Of a DNA stretch of 39,909 nt, positions 8,656 to 16,601 are shown in pieces; within the stretch, counting starts at the first letter, position 1; the number at the start of each line of letters is the position of its first letter. Both the position numbers and the translations under genes were made by a program. Source of the DNA: Planctomycetota bacterium (lineage in GTDB: Bacteria; Planctomycetota; Planctomycetia; Pirellulales; UBA1268); assembly GCA_016872555.1 (NCBI GenBank), contig VGZO01000039.1:1-39909 (forward strand), in the 5' to 3' direction. The notes under the pieces were generated by a model that had not been told where the DNA came from, made no database searches, and saw only the letters and a list, made by a program, of their open reading frames with translations.

Positions 8656-10263
8656 TCACCGCGGGGCTGCACCCTCCGGTGCAGCCGGCGTGGCACTGAC
8701 CCACAGATCGATCACGTGCTCTGGGCCGCACGCGGCGGTCGCGAGCGGCGCCGAGTCGGGTTGCCCCTCCGCCCGGGCCACGATTCGCACCGGCCCCGAG
8801 TAGGGCTCGCGGCAGACGATCTCGAGCGTGACCTTTTTCGCCGCGTCCCCCTCCGCCGGCGACACCACCGCCGCTGCCTCGATCCCCGCGGCGAGGGGCT
8901 CGCAGCCGATCGCCAGCGGCGTGGCGAATCCATGGCGGCGGTCGATCGCGACCTCGACCGCGATCGGCTTGCCGACGGTGCCCGTCACCGCATCGGTGGC
9001 GACGGACAGCCGGACAGCCGGCGCCTCCGGCTCGATCGACACGCGGAATCCGTGCCACGGCGACGCACCGTCGCGCCGGTCGGCGACGGCGAGTTGATAG
9101 TCTCCGTCGGCGGGCGGTTGCCAGACAAAGCGCTCGTCGGCCGCGTCGTGGACGAACAGCCGGCGGCCGGCGGCGTCGTGGATCGTCACGACCGGATCGG
9201 CAGCCGAACCGATGCTCCGTGCCGCGCACTCGATCGCCAGGCGTTTTCCCTTCACGGCCCCGAACCGGACGCCGCGGGCCTCGCCGGCGGTCTCCAGGCA
9301 ACCGGTGACGCAGGCGGGAAGCGCCGCCAAGGGTGTGGCCCGCGGCCACGGCCCGGCCTCGACGACTGCCGCCGTCGTCTCCGGGATCTCGACCAGCCCC
9401 GCCGCGCCGGGGAGCGTCGCGGTCCGCACGGTGCCCCCACCGGCGACGGCAGCCTGCCCCGGCGTCGAGAGCACGACCGGAACAGCGGCCAGATCGACGC
9501 CGCGCGGCGCGAGCGCCGCCGTGGCGCCGATCGCCCCCGGCACGCAGCCGGTAAGGAGCGGCCCGTCGGTGAGCGTGAGGCGGTAGACGAACGACGCGCC
9601 ACCGGCCAGGCCGATCGTGCTGTCGGGAGTGGCCGGCAGGCCGAAGACGCGCACGACGACCGGCCCGGCGCGCTTCGTCACGTGGACGATCCGCGGGTCG
9701 AGGCCGGCGGCATCGAGGTTGCGCTCGATCAGCGCCCCGCGCTCGTCGAGCAGGTCGAGGCCCGGATCGAACGGGCTGGAGAGCCGGCCGTGGGCATCGA
9801 CCGCGGCCACGAGCCTCTGCCCGGCAGTCAACTCGACGCGGAAGCAATCGACCTGCCCCGGTTTGTCGAGAATGCCGTCGACGACGACCGGCAACGAGAT
9901 TGCCTGCGCCGTACGCGGCGCGTCGTTGGGCTCCGACTCAGGGAGCGCCGGCAGCGAGTCGACCACGAACCGGCGCACGGCCGACGCGCCGGTGGCGTCG
10001 TGAAACCGTAGGCGGTGCACGCCGGCGGCCCCGTCGGCAGGCACCGCGACGGTGAACGTCCCCGGCGTGTCGGTGCAGGCGATGGCGAGCTGGCCGCGGT
10101 CGGTCCAGATGCCGACCGGCCAGACGGGAAAGGTGCCGCTGGCCACGACCGTCGTCGTCGCCGCGGGGATGCCCCCCGGGGGAAAGAGATGGTCGGCACG
10201 GGGTGCCGCGGCGGCCAGGCCGGGCACGAGCACCGCGGCGACGATCGCCCCCCGGCACCTCAC
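8656..10263 (-). CDS. Secreted PPC (pre-peptidase C-terminal) domain protein
   Basis: A 535-residue protein starting with GTG, whose GTGA overlaps the TGA of the upstream DUF1501 gene, so it is the last gene of a three-gene unit. A signal peptide covers about residues 1-20. The motif LPESEPNDAPRTAQAISLP near 105-125, followed by DCFRVELTAGQRLVAAVDA, marks a PPC domain, a beta-sandwich found in secreted proteins. A second weaker PPC-like module is suggested near 325-410 (KGKRLAIECAARSIGSAADP, then DGDYQLAVADR). No protease or other catalytic signature is visible, so a binding or structural role is more likely. It is convergent with the propeller gene ending at 8608. Its last codons lie over a strong hairpin. 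Confidence 0.8.
   Translation of the reverse strand: MRCRGAIVAAVLVPGLAAAAPRADHLFPPGGIPAATTTVVASGTFPVWPVGIWTDRGQLAIACTDTPGTFTVAVPADGAAGVHRLRFHDATGASAVRRFVVDSLPALPESEPNDAPRTAQAISLPVVVDGILDKPGQVDCFRVELTAGQRLVAAVDAHGRLSSPFDPGLDLLDERGALIERNLDAAGLDPRIVHVTKRAGPVVVRVFGLPATPDSTIGLAGGASFVYRLTLTDGPLLTGCVPGAIGATAALAPRGVDLAAVPVVLSTPGQAAVAGGGTVRTATLPGAAGLVEIPETTAAVVEAGPWPRATPLAALPACVTGCLETAGEARGVRFGAVKGKRLAIECAARSIGSAADPVVTIHDAAGRRLFVHDAADERFVWQPPADGDYQLAVADRRDGASPWHGFRVSIEPEAPAVRLSVATDAVTGTVGKPIAVEVAIDRRHGFATPLAIGCEPLAAGIEAAAVVSPAEGDAAKKVTLEIVCREPYSGPVRIVARAEGQPDSAPLATAACGPEHVIDLWVSATPAAPEGAAPR
8665..8686. terminator. Perfect 9-bp hairpin between convergent genes, candidate terminator
   Basis: GGCTGCACC at 8665-8673 and GGTGCAGCC at 8678-8686 pair perfectly around the tetraloop CTCC. 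The hairpin lies 57 bases after the stop of the plus-strand propeller gene and within the last codons of the minus-strand PPC gene. No T-run follows on either strand, so intrinsic termination is possible but unproven. Confidence 0.4.
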
Positions 10264-11624
10264 CCCATCAGTTCCGCGATCGGGGTCGGATCGGCCACGA
10301 GAAACGTCGGCCGGCCGGCAGGGGTGATGAAGTGCATCCCCGGATCGATGCCGAGCTTGGCATACACGGTGGCGACGAAGTTTTCCGGCGCGAGGACGCG
10401 GTCGCGGGCGGCATGGCCGAGCCGGTCGGTCGCGCCGACGACGAGCCCGCCCGGCGTGCCCCCGCCGGCAAACAGGATCGACATCGCGCTCGACCAGTGG
10501 TCGCGGCCGGCCTTCGTCTGCCCCGGCAGGACCGACAGCTTCGGCGTCCGGCCGAACTCGCCGAGGACGATGACCATCGTCGTGTCGAGGAGGCCGCGTC
10601 GGTCGAGGTCGCCGATCAGCGCGGCGATCGTCCGGTCGAAGGCGGGGAGCCGCTTCTCGAGCGCCCCGAAGAGATCGGCATGGTGGTCCCAGCCGCCGTC
10701 GTTGATCGTCACGAACGGAACGCCCGCCTCGACGAGGCGCCGTGCCAGCAGGGCCCGCTGGCCGAGGCCGTCGCGGCCATAGGCGTCGCGGACCGCGTCG
10801 GGTTCGGCGGCGATGTCGAAGGCCTGCTGCGCCTCCGGTGTCGTCACGAGCCTCTCCCCCTGGGCGTAGTAGTCGTCGAGAACCCGGACCGGATCGGCGA
10901 CGGCGGGATCGTCGTGCCGCGGCAGGCGATCGACGAGGCGGCGCAGGTCCTGCCGGGCGGCGAACCGGTCCGACTCGATCCCGGCCGGGAGGGCGAGGTC
11001 GCGGACGCGGAATCCCTTGGCGTTGGGATCGTCGGCAATCACGAACGGCGCGTGGCGGGCGCCGAGGAAGCTCGGGCCCCCCGAGCGCGTCATGCTCGGC
11101 ATCGAGAAGTAGGCCGGCATGCCGTGGGGCGCGGTGCGCTCGTGGGCGACGACGCTTCCCAGACTCGGGTGAAAGCTGACGAACGCGCCGCAGCCGACGG
11201 GGATCCGCGGCGGAGCGCCGGTCATCATGTAATGATTGCCGGCACCGTGATTACCCTGGTCGTGGCAGACCGAGCGAACCAGCGCGTAGCGGTCGGCGAT
11301 CTTCGCCAGCTCGGGAAGGTGCTCGCAGATCTGCGTGCCCGGCACGGCGGTGGAAATCGCGGCAAACTCCCCGCGCGTCTCGGCAGGGGCGTCGGGCTTG
11401 GGATCGAACGTCTCGAGGTGGGTCGGTCCGCCGTCGAGCCAGACGAGGATGCAGGCCTTCGCCCGGGCCGTCGCCGGAGCCGGCCCCGCGCCCTGCGCCG
11501 CCCCGAGGAGGCCGCAGATCCCGCCGAGTGTGCCGCCGGCGAGGCCACCGAGTCCGAGGCGCAGGCCCGTGCGCCGCGAGACCGGCAAGTCGGAGCGAGT
11601 TGCACTGCGTCGCGCGTCACCCAT
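10260..11624 (-). CDS. DUF1501 protein, Tat-exported (second copy)
   Basis: A 454-residue protein. I place the start at the ATG at 11624 because GAGGAGGTG lies just upstream and the Tat signal follows (SRRTGL with RR at 17-18, then a glycine-rich hydrophobic run). An in-frame TTG at 11672 overlaps the upstream stop but adds a non-signal stretch. Family signatures are VWLDGGPTHLETFDPKPDAP near residue 68, GEFGRTPK near 365 and AGRDHW near 380, followed by SILFAGGG. The fold is alkaline phosphatase/sulfatase-like with unknown activity. It follows a DUF1549/DUF1553 gene by 44 bases and overlaps the PPC gene by 4, so the three are probably one transcript. This copy has the common GRDHW form. Confidence 0.92.
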   Translation of the reverse strand: MGDARRSATRSDLPVSRRTGLRLGLGGLAGGTLGGICGLLGAAQGAGPAPATARAKACILVWLDGGPTHLETFDPKPDAPAETRGEFAAISTAVPGTQICEHLPELAKIADRYALVRSVCHDQGNHGAGNHYMMTGAPPRIPVGCGAFVSFHPSLGSVVAHERTAPHGMPAYFSMPSMTRSGGPSFLGARHAPFVIADDPNAKGFRVRDLALPAGIESDRFAARQDLRRLVDRLPRHDDPAVADPVRVLDDYYAQGERLVTTPEAQQAFDIAAEPDAVRDAYGRDGLGQRALLARRLVEAGVPFVTINDGGWDHHADLFGALEKRLPAFDRTIAALIGDLDRRGLLDTTMVIVLGEFGRTPKLSVLPGQTKAGRDHWSSAMSILFAGGGTPGGLVVGATDRLGHAARDRVLAPENFVATVYAKLGIDPGMHFITPAGRPTFLVADPTPIAELMG

Positions 11625-11628
11625 CGTC

Positions 11629-11637
11629 CACCTCCTC
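11629..11637 (-). promoter_or_regulatory. Strong Shine-Dalgarno site GAGGAGGTG
   Basis: GAGGAGGTG on the minus strand lies 4 bases before the ATG at 11624, with its AGGAGG core 6 bases away. It is among the strongest ribosome binding sites in the window and decides the start of the second DUF1501 gene against the upstream TTG at 11672. Confidence 0.75.
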
Positions 11638-11668
11638 GCCCGGGTCACGGGCGGCCAGTCTGTTTTCG

Positions 11669-13888
11669 TCAATCCTCGTACACGAACTCCGCCGAGTTCA
11701 AAAGCGCCCAGAGGATGTCTTCCACGACCCGCCGGCGCGGCCGCCCCTCACGAGCGAACTCCGCCTCGAGTACCGCGCGCTCGGCGCTGGTCGGAAACCG
11801 TGCGTAGGCAGCCAGATAGAGCTCGTCGACGAGCGCCGCCGGCGGCAGGTCGGTGGCGGCGAGGCGGGCCGCCGCGCCGGTGTCGGCGGCGATCTTGGCG
11901 GCGATCTGCGGGCCATTGAGGAGGTGGAGCGTCTGGACGACGGTGGCGTCGGGGTCGCGCTGGCAGGGCGGGTCTTGATTGGGATCGGGGCGGCCGAAGA
12001 CGTCGAGGAACGTCGAGCCGGTGCGGTGGGTCCACAGCTGGACCGCGCGCGACTCGGGAGGCGCCCCGGCATAGACGGTGGGCACTTCGGTGACGTCGTC
12101 GATCGCGTCGGCGAGCACCTCGGCGCGGAGCCGGCGGCGGAGGCGGCGCGAGAAGTTGCGGTGATCGCCGGCGTTGGTCGCGTCGGGGGTGCTCGAGGCG
12201 GCGTAGACGTGCGACGCCATGATCGTGGCGATGAACCGCTTGGTGTCCATGCCGAGGCGGCGGTACTCGGCGGCGAGGGCGTCGAGAAGCGCGGGGTTGG
12301 AGGGGGGATTGGTGGCGCGGAGGTCGTCGACGGGATCGACGATCCCGACGCCCATCAGGTCGGCCCAGACGCGGTTGGCCGCGGCGCGGAAAAAGAGCGG
12401 GTTGTCGGCCGCGGTCATCCACCCGACCAGCGCCCCCCGCGGGTCTTCCCAGGCGGCCGGCTCGGGCGCCGCGCCAAACAGCGGCCGCGGGGGGAGGACG
12501 GCGCCGGTGAGGGGATGGCGGACCTCGCCGCGGTCGGCGAGCGTGACGAACTCCTCGCCGCCGGAGATCGGCGGCGACAGCCCGGTGCCGCGGTAGCCGA
12601 CGCGGCCGAAAAACGCCGCCAGCGCGTAGAAGTCGGCCTGCCCGTAGCGCTCGAAGGGATGCTGGTGGCACTTGGCGCACTCCAGCCGCGTCCCGAGGAA
12701 CAGCTGGCTGACCATCGTCACGATCTCGTCGGGACTGCGCCGGTCGCGGAACATCGTCGTCGCGCCGTCGCGGAACGTGCTGCCGCGCGCCGTCACCAGT
12801 TCGCGCACGAACCGGTCGTAGGGGAGGTTGCGGCGAAAGGCGTCACGGAGGAATCCGTCGAGCGCCATCGTCGCCTTGATGCCGACCCGGTAGGGATTGG
12901 GACGGAGCAGGTCGGCCCACTTGTTGGCCTGGAAGTCGGCATACTCGCCGCGCTCGAGGAGCGCCGCGACGAGCCGCGCCCGCTTGTCGGGGGCCGTGTC
13001 GGCGAGGAATGCCCGCGCCTCGGCGACGGTCGGGAGCCGGCCGATGACGTCGACGTGCGCCCGGCGCAGGAACGTCGAGTCCGAGCACGGCCCGCTCGGC
13101 ACGATCCCGAGCTGTTCCAAGCGGGCATGGACCAGGTCGTCGATGAAATTGGCACGCGGCAGGCCGGCGTACGCCGCCGGGTCGACCCCGGCCGGCCGCG
13201 CGACACCGGTGTCCCAGGTGGCGATCAAGCCCATGTACCGCGCCATCACCGTCGCCTCGCCGGGGTGGCTTCCGGCGGTCGCCCTGCCCCCCGCGGCGAG
13301 CCTGACGATCCCGGGTTCGCTCGACTGCCAGGCGCAGTCGCCGGTCACTTCGCGGCGCGAACCGTCGGTGAGGATCGCGGTGGCGGCCAGCGTCAGCTCC
13401 TCGCCGGCGGCGAGCAGGCGTGGCGTGGGGCCGATCTCGACGCGGTCGACACGCGGGTCGGCGGGCCCGGCGCGCGGCGCGCCGGAAGCGATCCAGGCGG
13501 CGATCCGGTGGTGGTCGTCGCTCTCGGGCTCGATCCGCTTGCCGCCACCATGGGGCTCGGCCGCGGTCGCCTTGAGCAGCAACAGGCTGTGGTCCGGAGC
13601 GGCGAAGTCGATACGCCGGCCGCGGGCTCCCGAGACGATGGAGCGGTGGTCACCGTCGGGATCGAAGCCGAACAACGAGAGCGCGAAGCCGTTTTTGCCC
13701 CCCGACTTGCCGTGACACCCGCCGGCGTTGCAGCCGCGGGCGGTGAGGATCGGGAGGATGTCGGTTTCGAAGAGCAGCCGCTCGGCTGCCCCGCTGCTGG
13801 AAGCCGAGGCAAGCGCCACTGCGACCGCTGCGATCCGCACCACAGAGAGGGCGCCCGTTTTCACCGCGCGACTCCGGCGGAGGGCCAC
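11669..13888 (-). CDS. DUF1549-DUF1553 protein with CX4CH motif and Ig-like (BIG2) domain
   Basis: A 739-residue protein with a GTG start at 13888; a second GTG at 13864 is an alternative and both leave a signal peptide ending near residue 35. The N-terminal domain reads FETDILPILTARGCNAGGCHGK, with C53, C58 and H59 forming CX4CH instead of CxxCH; this spacing recurs in this DUF1549 subtype. Residues about 155-225 resemble a bacterial Ig-like group 2 domain (LLAAGEELTLAATAILTDGS). DUF1549 follows (about 235-430) with a normal haem motif CAKCH at 404-408, then DUF1553 to the end (NSAEFVYED). It is larger in the N-terminal part and shorter in the middle than the first copy. It probably heads the unit with DUF1501 and PPC genes. 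The role of the family is unknown. Confidence 0.9.
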   Translation of the reverse strand: MALRRSRAVKTGALSVVRIAAVAVALASASSSGAAERLLFETDILPILTARGCNAGGCHGKSGGKNGFALSLFGFDPDGDHRSIVSGARGRRIDFAAPDHSLLLLKATAAEPHGGGKRIEPESDDHHRIAAWIASGAPRAGPADPRVDRVEIGPTPRLLAAGEELTLAATAILTDGSRREVTGDCAWQSSEPGIVRLAAGGRATAGSHPGEATVMARYMGLIATWDTGVARPAGVDPAAYAGLPRANFIDDLVHARLEQLGIVPSGPCSDSTFLRRAHVDVIGRLPTVAEARAFLADTAPDKRARLVAALLERGEYADFQANKWADLLRPNPYRVGIKATMALDGFLRDAFRRNLPYDRFVRELVTARGSTFRDGATTMFRDRRSPDEIVTMVSQLFLGTRLECAKCHQHPFERYGQADFYALAAFFGRVGYRGTGLSPPISGGEEFVTLADRGEVRHPLTGAVLPPRPLFGAAPEPAAWEDPRGALVGWMTAADNPLFFRAAANRVWADLMGVGIVDPVDDLRATNPPSNPALLDALAAEYRRLGMDTKRFIATIMASHVYAASSTPDATNAGDHRNFSRRLRRRLRAEVLADAIDDVTEVPTVYAGAPPESRAVQLWTHRTGSTFLDVFGRPDPNQDPPCQRDPDATVVQTLHLLNGPQIAAKIAADTGAAARLAATDLPPAALVDELYLAAYARFPTSAERAVLEAEFAREGRPRRRVVEDILWALLNSAEFVYED

Positions 13889-13936
13889 AAGCAGAAAACA
13901 GACGCAAGACCCGCAAACCCCCTCGCGAGAAGTGAA

Positions 13937-13962
13937 AGATTACCACGACGGCGTTTCGTCGG
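13937..13962 (-). promoter_or_regulatory. Candidate promoter TAATCT with adjacent inverted repeat
   Basis: On the minus strand TAATCT occupies 13942-13937, 48 bases before the GTG at 13888. Just upstream is a perfect 5-bp inverted repeat (CGACG/CGTCG, 13946-13950 and 13957-13961, 6-base loop), three bases from the hexamer. No -35 element is evident. Confidence 0.35.
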
Positions 13963-13966
13963 CCAA

Positions 13967-14001
13967 CTTTGAAGATCCAGGCGAGTCCGCCGACTTCAAA
14001 G
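13967..14001. terminator. Nested hairpin after the metallopeptidase gene
   Basis: CTTTGAAG at 13967-13974 and CTTCAAAG at 13994-14001 form a perfect 8-bp stem. Inside it GGCG (13980-13983) and CGCC (13988-13991) form a second 4-bp stem around AGTC. It lies 33 bases past the minus-strand metallopeptidase stop and upstream of the DUF1549 gene. It has no following T-run. Either a terminator or an operator is possible. Confidence 0.35.
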
Positions 14002-14033
14002 CCCCTTCGTATTGACGGCAGCGGGCCGCCGGT

Positions 14034-14819
14034 TCACCGGGCCGGCTCTCCCCAGATCTCCCCCAGCAGGGCGGCGATCGCCGGCTCGGTCTCGAGGAGC
14101 TCCGCCCGGTTGAACGGGTGGAAGTCGTTGCTGCCGAACCACGCCTCCGTCATCTCGGCGAAGAACTCCTTGTGGTCGGTGAGCGCGTAGTGGCGCGTCC
14201 GCGACCCATCGAACAGCAGCGTGCGCTCGCCGCGGCCGAGCGCGGCGTAGCGTTCGAAGGCGGCGATGATCCGCGGCTCGTCGAACGACAGGACGCGGTC
14301 GTGGTAGGCATGGGCCAGCTCGTGGAGCATCACCCACGGCTGCTCGCGGGCGGTCCGCGGCGTCGCCACCTGGGCGGCGATCGGCACGTGCACGCACTTG
14401 GCGAGGTCGGCCGGGTAGCCGTGTGACGTGAGCCATTCCGGGCTGGGGTGGTACTGCATGCTCTGCAGGTCGCCACACTCCAGATCGACGACGATCGGCA
14501 CCTCGCGGAGCCGGGTGAGGGGCTCGGCGGGCACCACCGTGCGGACGTCGGCGAGCTTGGCGGCGAGGCAGCGGAGGGTCTCCGTCCCGAGGGCTTCCTC
14601 AGGTCCGCCGGGCAGGAGACGCTCGTCGACGCGAAGTGTCCATCCTTCGACGAGGCGGGGAGCGCGGGCGGCGGGCTGGCCGGCCGGGGTGTCGGCGGCG
14701 TGGCCGGCAGGGGGTGAGCCGGCGATGGCGGCGAGGAGCGCCAGACCCGTGAAAACACGATGAATGCCGGCACGATCGGAGCGACGGCGCCCGGACACGA
14801 GGCGAGAGGACCGATGCAT
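14034..14819 (-). CDS. Secreted zincin metallopeptidase, anthrax lethal factor-like
   Basis: A 261-residue protein with ATG at 14819 preceded by CAGGAA; the frame is open further upstream but without a signal. An export signal spans about residues 19-41 (hydrophobic FTGLALLAAIAG, cleavage near GHA-AD). The zinc site is HELAHAYHD with HExxH at 166-170. About 50 residues on, DHKEFFAEMTEAWFGSNDFHPF supplies the likely third ligand, probably E222. Both motifs and their spacing resemble the catalytic domain of anthrax lethal factor-type (ATLF, M34) zincins found as stand-alone secreted proteins in planctomycetes. It stands alone between two hairpin or promoter regions and is divergent from the ribbon-helix-helix gene. 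Substrate unknown. Confidence 0.82.
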   Translation of the reverse strand: MHRSSRLVSGRRRSDRAGIHRVFTGLALLAAIAGSPPAGHAADTPAGQPAARAPRLVEGWTLRVDERLLPGGPEEALGTETLRCLAAKLADVRTVVPAEPLTRLREVPIVVDLECGDLQSMQYHPSPEWLTSHGYPADLAKCVHVPIAAQVATPRTAREQPWVMLHELAHAYHDRVLSFDEPRIIAAFERYAALGRGERTLLFDGSRTRHYALTDHKEFFAEMTEAWFGSNDFHPFNRAELLETEPAIAALLGEIWGEPAR

Positions 14820-14862
14820 ACGGGAATTTCCTGGGCGGCGGGGGGGCGGGCACCGGAACGTG

Positions 14863-14868
14863 AGTATT
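14863..14868 (-). promoter_or_regulatory. Candidate -10 element AATACT for the metallopeptidase
   Basis: AATACT on the minus strand (14868-14863) is an AT-rich hexamer in a GC-rich leader, 43 bases before the ATG at 14819. It is weaker than the TAnnnT sites elsewhere and no -35 is seen. Confidence 0.25.
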
Positions 14869-14901
14869 CCGTGTGATCGAACCGGCGTCGAACGGCCTCC
14901 G

Positions 14902-14907
14902 TAGACT
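14902..14907 (+). promoter_or_regulatory. Candidate -10 element TAGACT, possibly giving a leaderless transcript
   Basis: TAGACT ends 6 bases before the ATG at 14914. If it is a -10 element, transcription would begin at or next to the A of the start codon. The short leader shows no Shine-Dalgarno site, which agrees with leaderless translation. Confidence 0.35.
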
Positions 14908-14913
14908 TCCACC

Positions 14914-15156
14914 ATGAACATCGTCATGGACGACTTTCTCGAGCGGGAACTGCTGCGGCTCGCCGCTGAGCAGGGGCGCGATCTGAGCGAAGTGGTCGAG
15001 ACGGCCCTCCGCAACTACATCGTGGCCGAGCGTTTCGCCGACGACCTCGACGACGCTCCGGCCGGCGCGGTGGACGACGCCGTCGAGACGGGCTTGCCGC
15101 TCGGGGCGGAATGGACCGCCGACGAGCTATCGGGCGTGGGGCTCGACGACGACTGA
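14914..15156 (+). CDS. Small ribbon-helix-helix (CopG/Arc-like) protein
   Basis: An 80-residue acidic protein. Residues 1-38 fit a ribbon-helix-helix DNA-binding fold: a short strand (MNIVMDDFL), helix ERELLRLAAEQG, turn RDLSE, then helix VVETALRNYIVAE. The remaining 40 residues are acidic and probably disordered, as in antitoxins that wrap around a toxin. No toxin gene follows: the next 111 bases hold no convincing coding frame and the next gene is on the opposite strand. It could be an orphan antitoxin-like protein or a small transcription factor, perhaps acting on the divergent metallopeptidase promoter. The fold is inferred from the amphipathic pattern, not from a search. Confidence 0.68.
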   Translation: MNIVMDDFLERELLRLAAEQGRDLSEVVETALRNYIVAERFADDLDDAPAGAVDDAVETGLPLGAEWTADELSGVGLDDD

Positions 15157-15207
15157 CGGGCGCAGGGTCGGCACGTCACGACCAGGGAGACCGTGGCCCC
15201 GGTGATC

Positions 15208-15224
15208 GGCCGCTCGATGCGGCC
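15208..15224. terminator. 6-bp hairpin between convergent genes
   Basis: GGCCGC (15208-15213) and GCGGCC (15219-15224) pair perfectly around TCGAT, between the ends of the ribbon-helix-helix gene (plus) and the PHP gene (minus). No T-run. This is a weak candidate for a shared terminator. Confidence 0.25.
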
Positions 15225-15267
15225 ACGCGCGTAAATCAGGACCCCGCCCGGGTTCGGCCACCGACGG

Positions 15268-16599
15268 TCAGCCCGCGCCGCCGACGGTGATCGCGTTGGC
15301 GAGGATCCACGGCAGCCGTTCGCCGGCGACGTCGAGCCAGGCCTCGACGCGAAAAGTCCCGCTGCCGGCGACGGGCCAGTCGAGCTCGCCCCCTTTGGCC
15401 TCGTGGACGACCGTCCCGTCGCGCACGACGCGCCACCGCGCCGGCAGCGGTGCCCGGGCCACGAGGCGTGCGCCCGGCGCCGCGGCGACACGGCTCCCCA
15501 ACTCGTGGCGCACACCGCCGTCGAGCAGCGCGCAGTCGAAGCCGGTGGCATCGGCGATCCAGTCGAAGGCGACGAACGCCCGCCCCGCCTCGAGCGCCGC
15601 AAAGATGGCGTCACGCGACAGCTCCCCGGCGAGCACGTGCGTGCCGACGTGCCGGAGGCTCGACTCGTAGGGATCGAGCTGGAGGCGAAACAGCTCGTCG
15701 CCGGCGCGGGCCGACTCCGGAACGGGGAGCACGCCGCGGACCACGGCGGCATCGAGGACGAGCAACTTCTCGTCGAGCGCGTCGGCGACTCGGGCCCGGC
15801 CGTCGTCGGTGAGGCGGACGACGAGCCCGACGTTGCGGTGGGCGTCGTTGGCGGAGACGCCGACGTGGGGCGCGCGGCGCGAGAGCTCGTCCCAGTGGCG
15901 GAGATAGAGGACCGGCTCGTCCTGGAGCGCCGAGAACGCCTCCTGCGGCCAGGTGCGCACCAGCGGCGCCACCTGCACGAGCCACAGCGGGTTCTTGAGC
16001 GCCGCGAACAGCCGTTTCTCCTCCTTGAAGTCGGCGTGCGTGTTGTAGATCTCGCAGCCGGTCAGGCCGTCGAGCCGCCAGTCGAGGCGCTCCTCAGGGT
16101 GGGAGAGAAAGGCCAGCCCGCCACGCTGGCGGACACGGCGGACGAGATCCTGCGGCGTGAGCGTGGCATGCTCGGGGACCGGCTCGCGCGGAAAGAGGAG
16201 CAGCCCCTGCGTCTCGGCGCCCGGCACGAGCAACACGCCGTCGCGGACGCCGGCATGGCCGTCGGCGACGAAATCGAACGCGGCCGAGGGATGCTCGGTG
16301 AACAGCAGGGCGTCGGTGCCGACAGCCTTGGCGGCGGCGACGATTTCCTCGACGGTGCCCCGGCTGTCGTGCGACAGGGCCGAATGGACGTGGAGGTTGA
16401 CGCGGTATTCGCGGAGCGCCCCGGGGCGGTCGAGTGTGCGGCGGGCGGCGGCCAGCTCGGCCCGTGCCGCGGCGATCCGTCCGAGCCGGGCGGCCGTGAG
16501 CCGGTCGAAGGCATCGTCGGCGACCGCCACTCCCCACCGGCAGCCGCCGAGGATCGCGACCGCAAGCACCGCGTGAAGCAAACCACGCATCCGGTTCAT
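15268..16599 (-). CDS. Exported PHP-domain phosphoesterase-like protein
   Basis: A 443-residue protein. The ATG at 16599 is preferred because GGAGGG (16611-16606) lies 6-7 bases upstream; another ATG at 16605 overlaps the MFS stop as ATGA and is nearly as likely. An N-terminal hydrophobic segment ends in ILGGC (C20), so it may be a lipoprotein. The PHP metal-binding pattern is clear: NLHVHSALSHDS with HxH at 70-72, LLFTEHP near 96-102, FLSHPEE near 155-160 and GVSANDAHRN near 240. PHP domains are trinuclear metal phosphoesterases. The last 150 residues look beta-rich, like the C-terminal part of exported PHP proteins. Its coupling to an MFS transporter suggests a shared substrate pathway, which I cannot name. 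Confidence 0.82.
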   Translation of the reverse strand: MNRMRGLLHAVLAVAILGGCRWGVAVADDAFDRLTAARLGRIAAARAELAAARRTLDRPGALREYRVNLHVHSALSHDSRGTVEEIVAAAKAVGTDALLFTEHPSAAFDFVADGHAGVRDGVLLVPGAETQGLLLFPREPVPEHATLTPQDLVRRVRQRGGLAFLSHPEERLDWRLDGLTGCEIYNTHADFKEEKRLFAALKNPLWLVQVAPLVRTWPQEAFSALQDEPVLYLRHWDELSRRAPHVGVSANDAHRNVGLVVRLTDDGRARVADALDEKLLVLDAAVVRGVLPVPESARAGDELFRLQLDPYESSLRHVGTHVLAGELSRDAIFAALEAGRAFVAFDWIADATGFDCALLDGGVRHELGSRVAAAPGARLVARAPLPARWRVVRDGTVVHEAKGGELDWPVAGSGTFRVEAWLDVAGERLPWILANAITVGGAG

Positions 16600-16601
16600 C
16601 G

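Noticed and set aside
11625-11672. TTG start for the second DUF1501 gene, overlapping the upstream stop
   Set aside because: GAGGAGGTG before the ATG at 11624 and the Tat signal position favour the later start.
15157-15267. Possible toxin gene after the ribbon-helix-helix protein
   Set aside because: Only 111 bases remain before the convergent PHP gene stop, with no plausible small coding frame on the plus strand.
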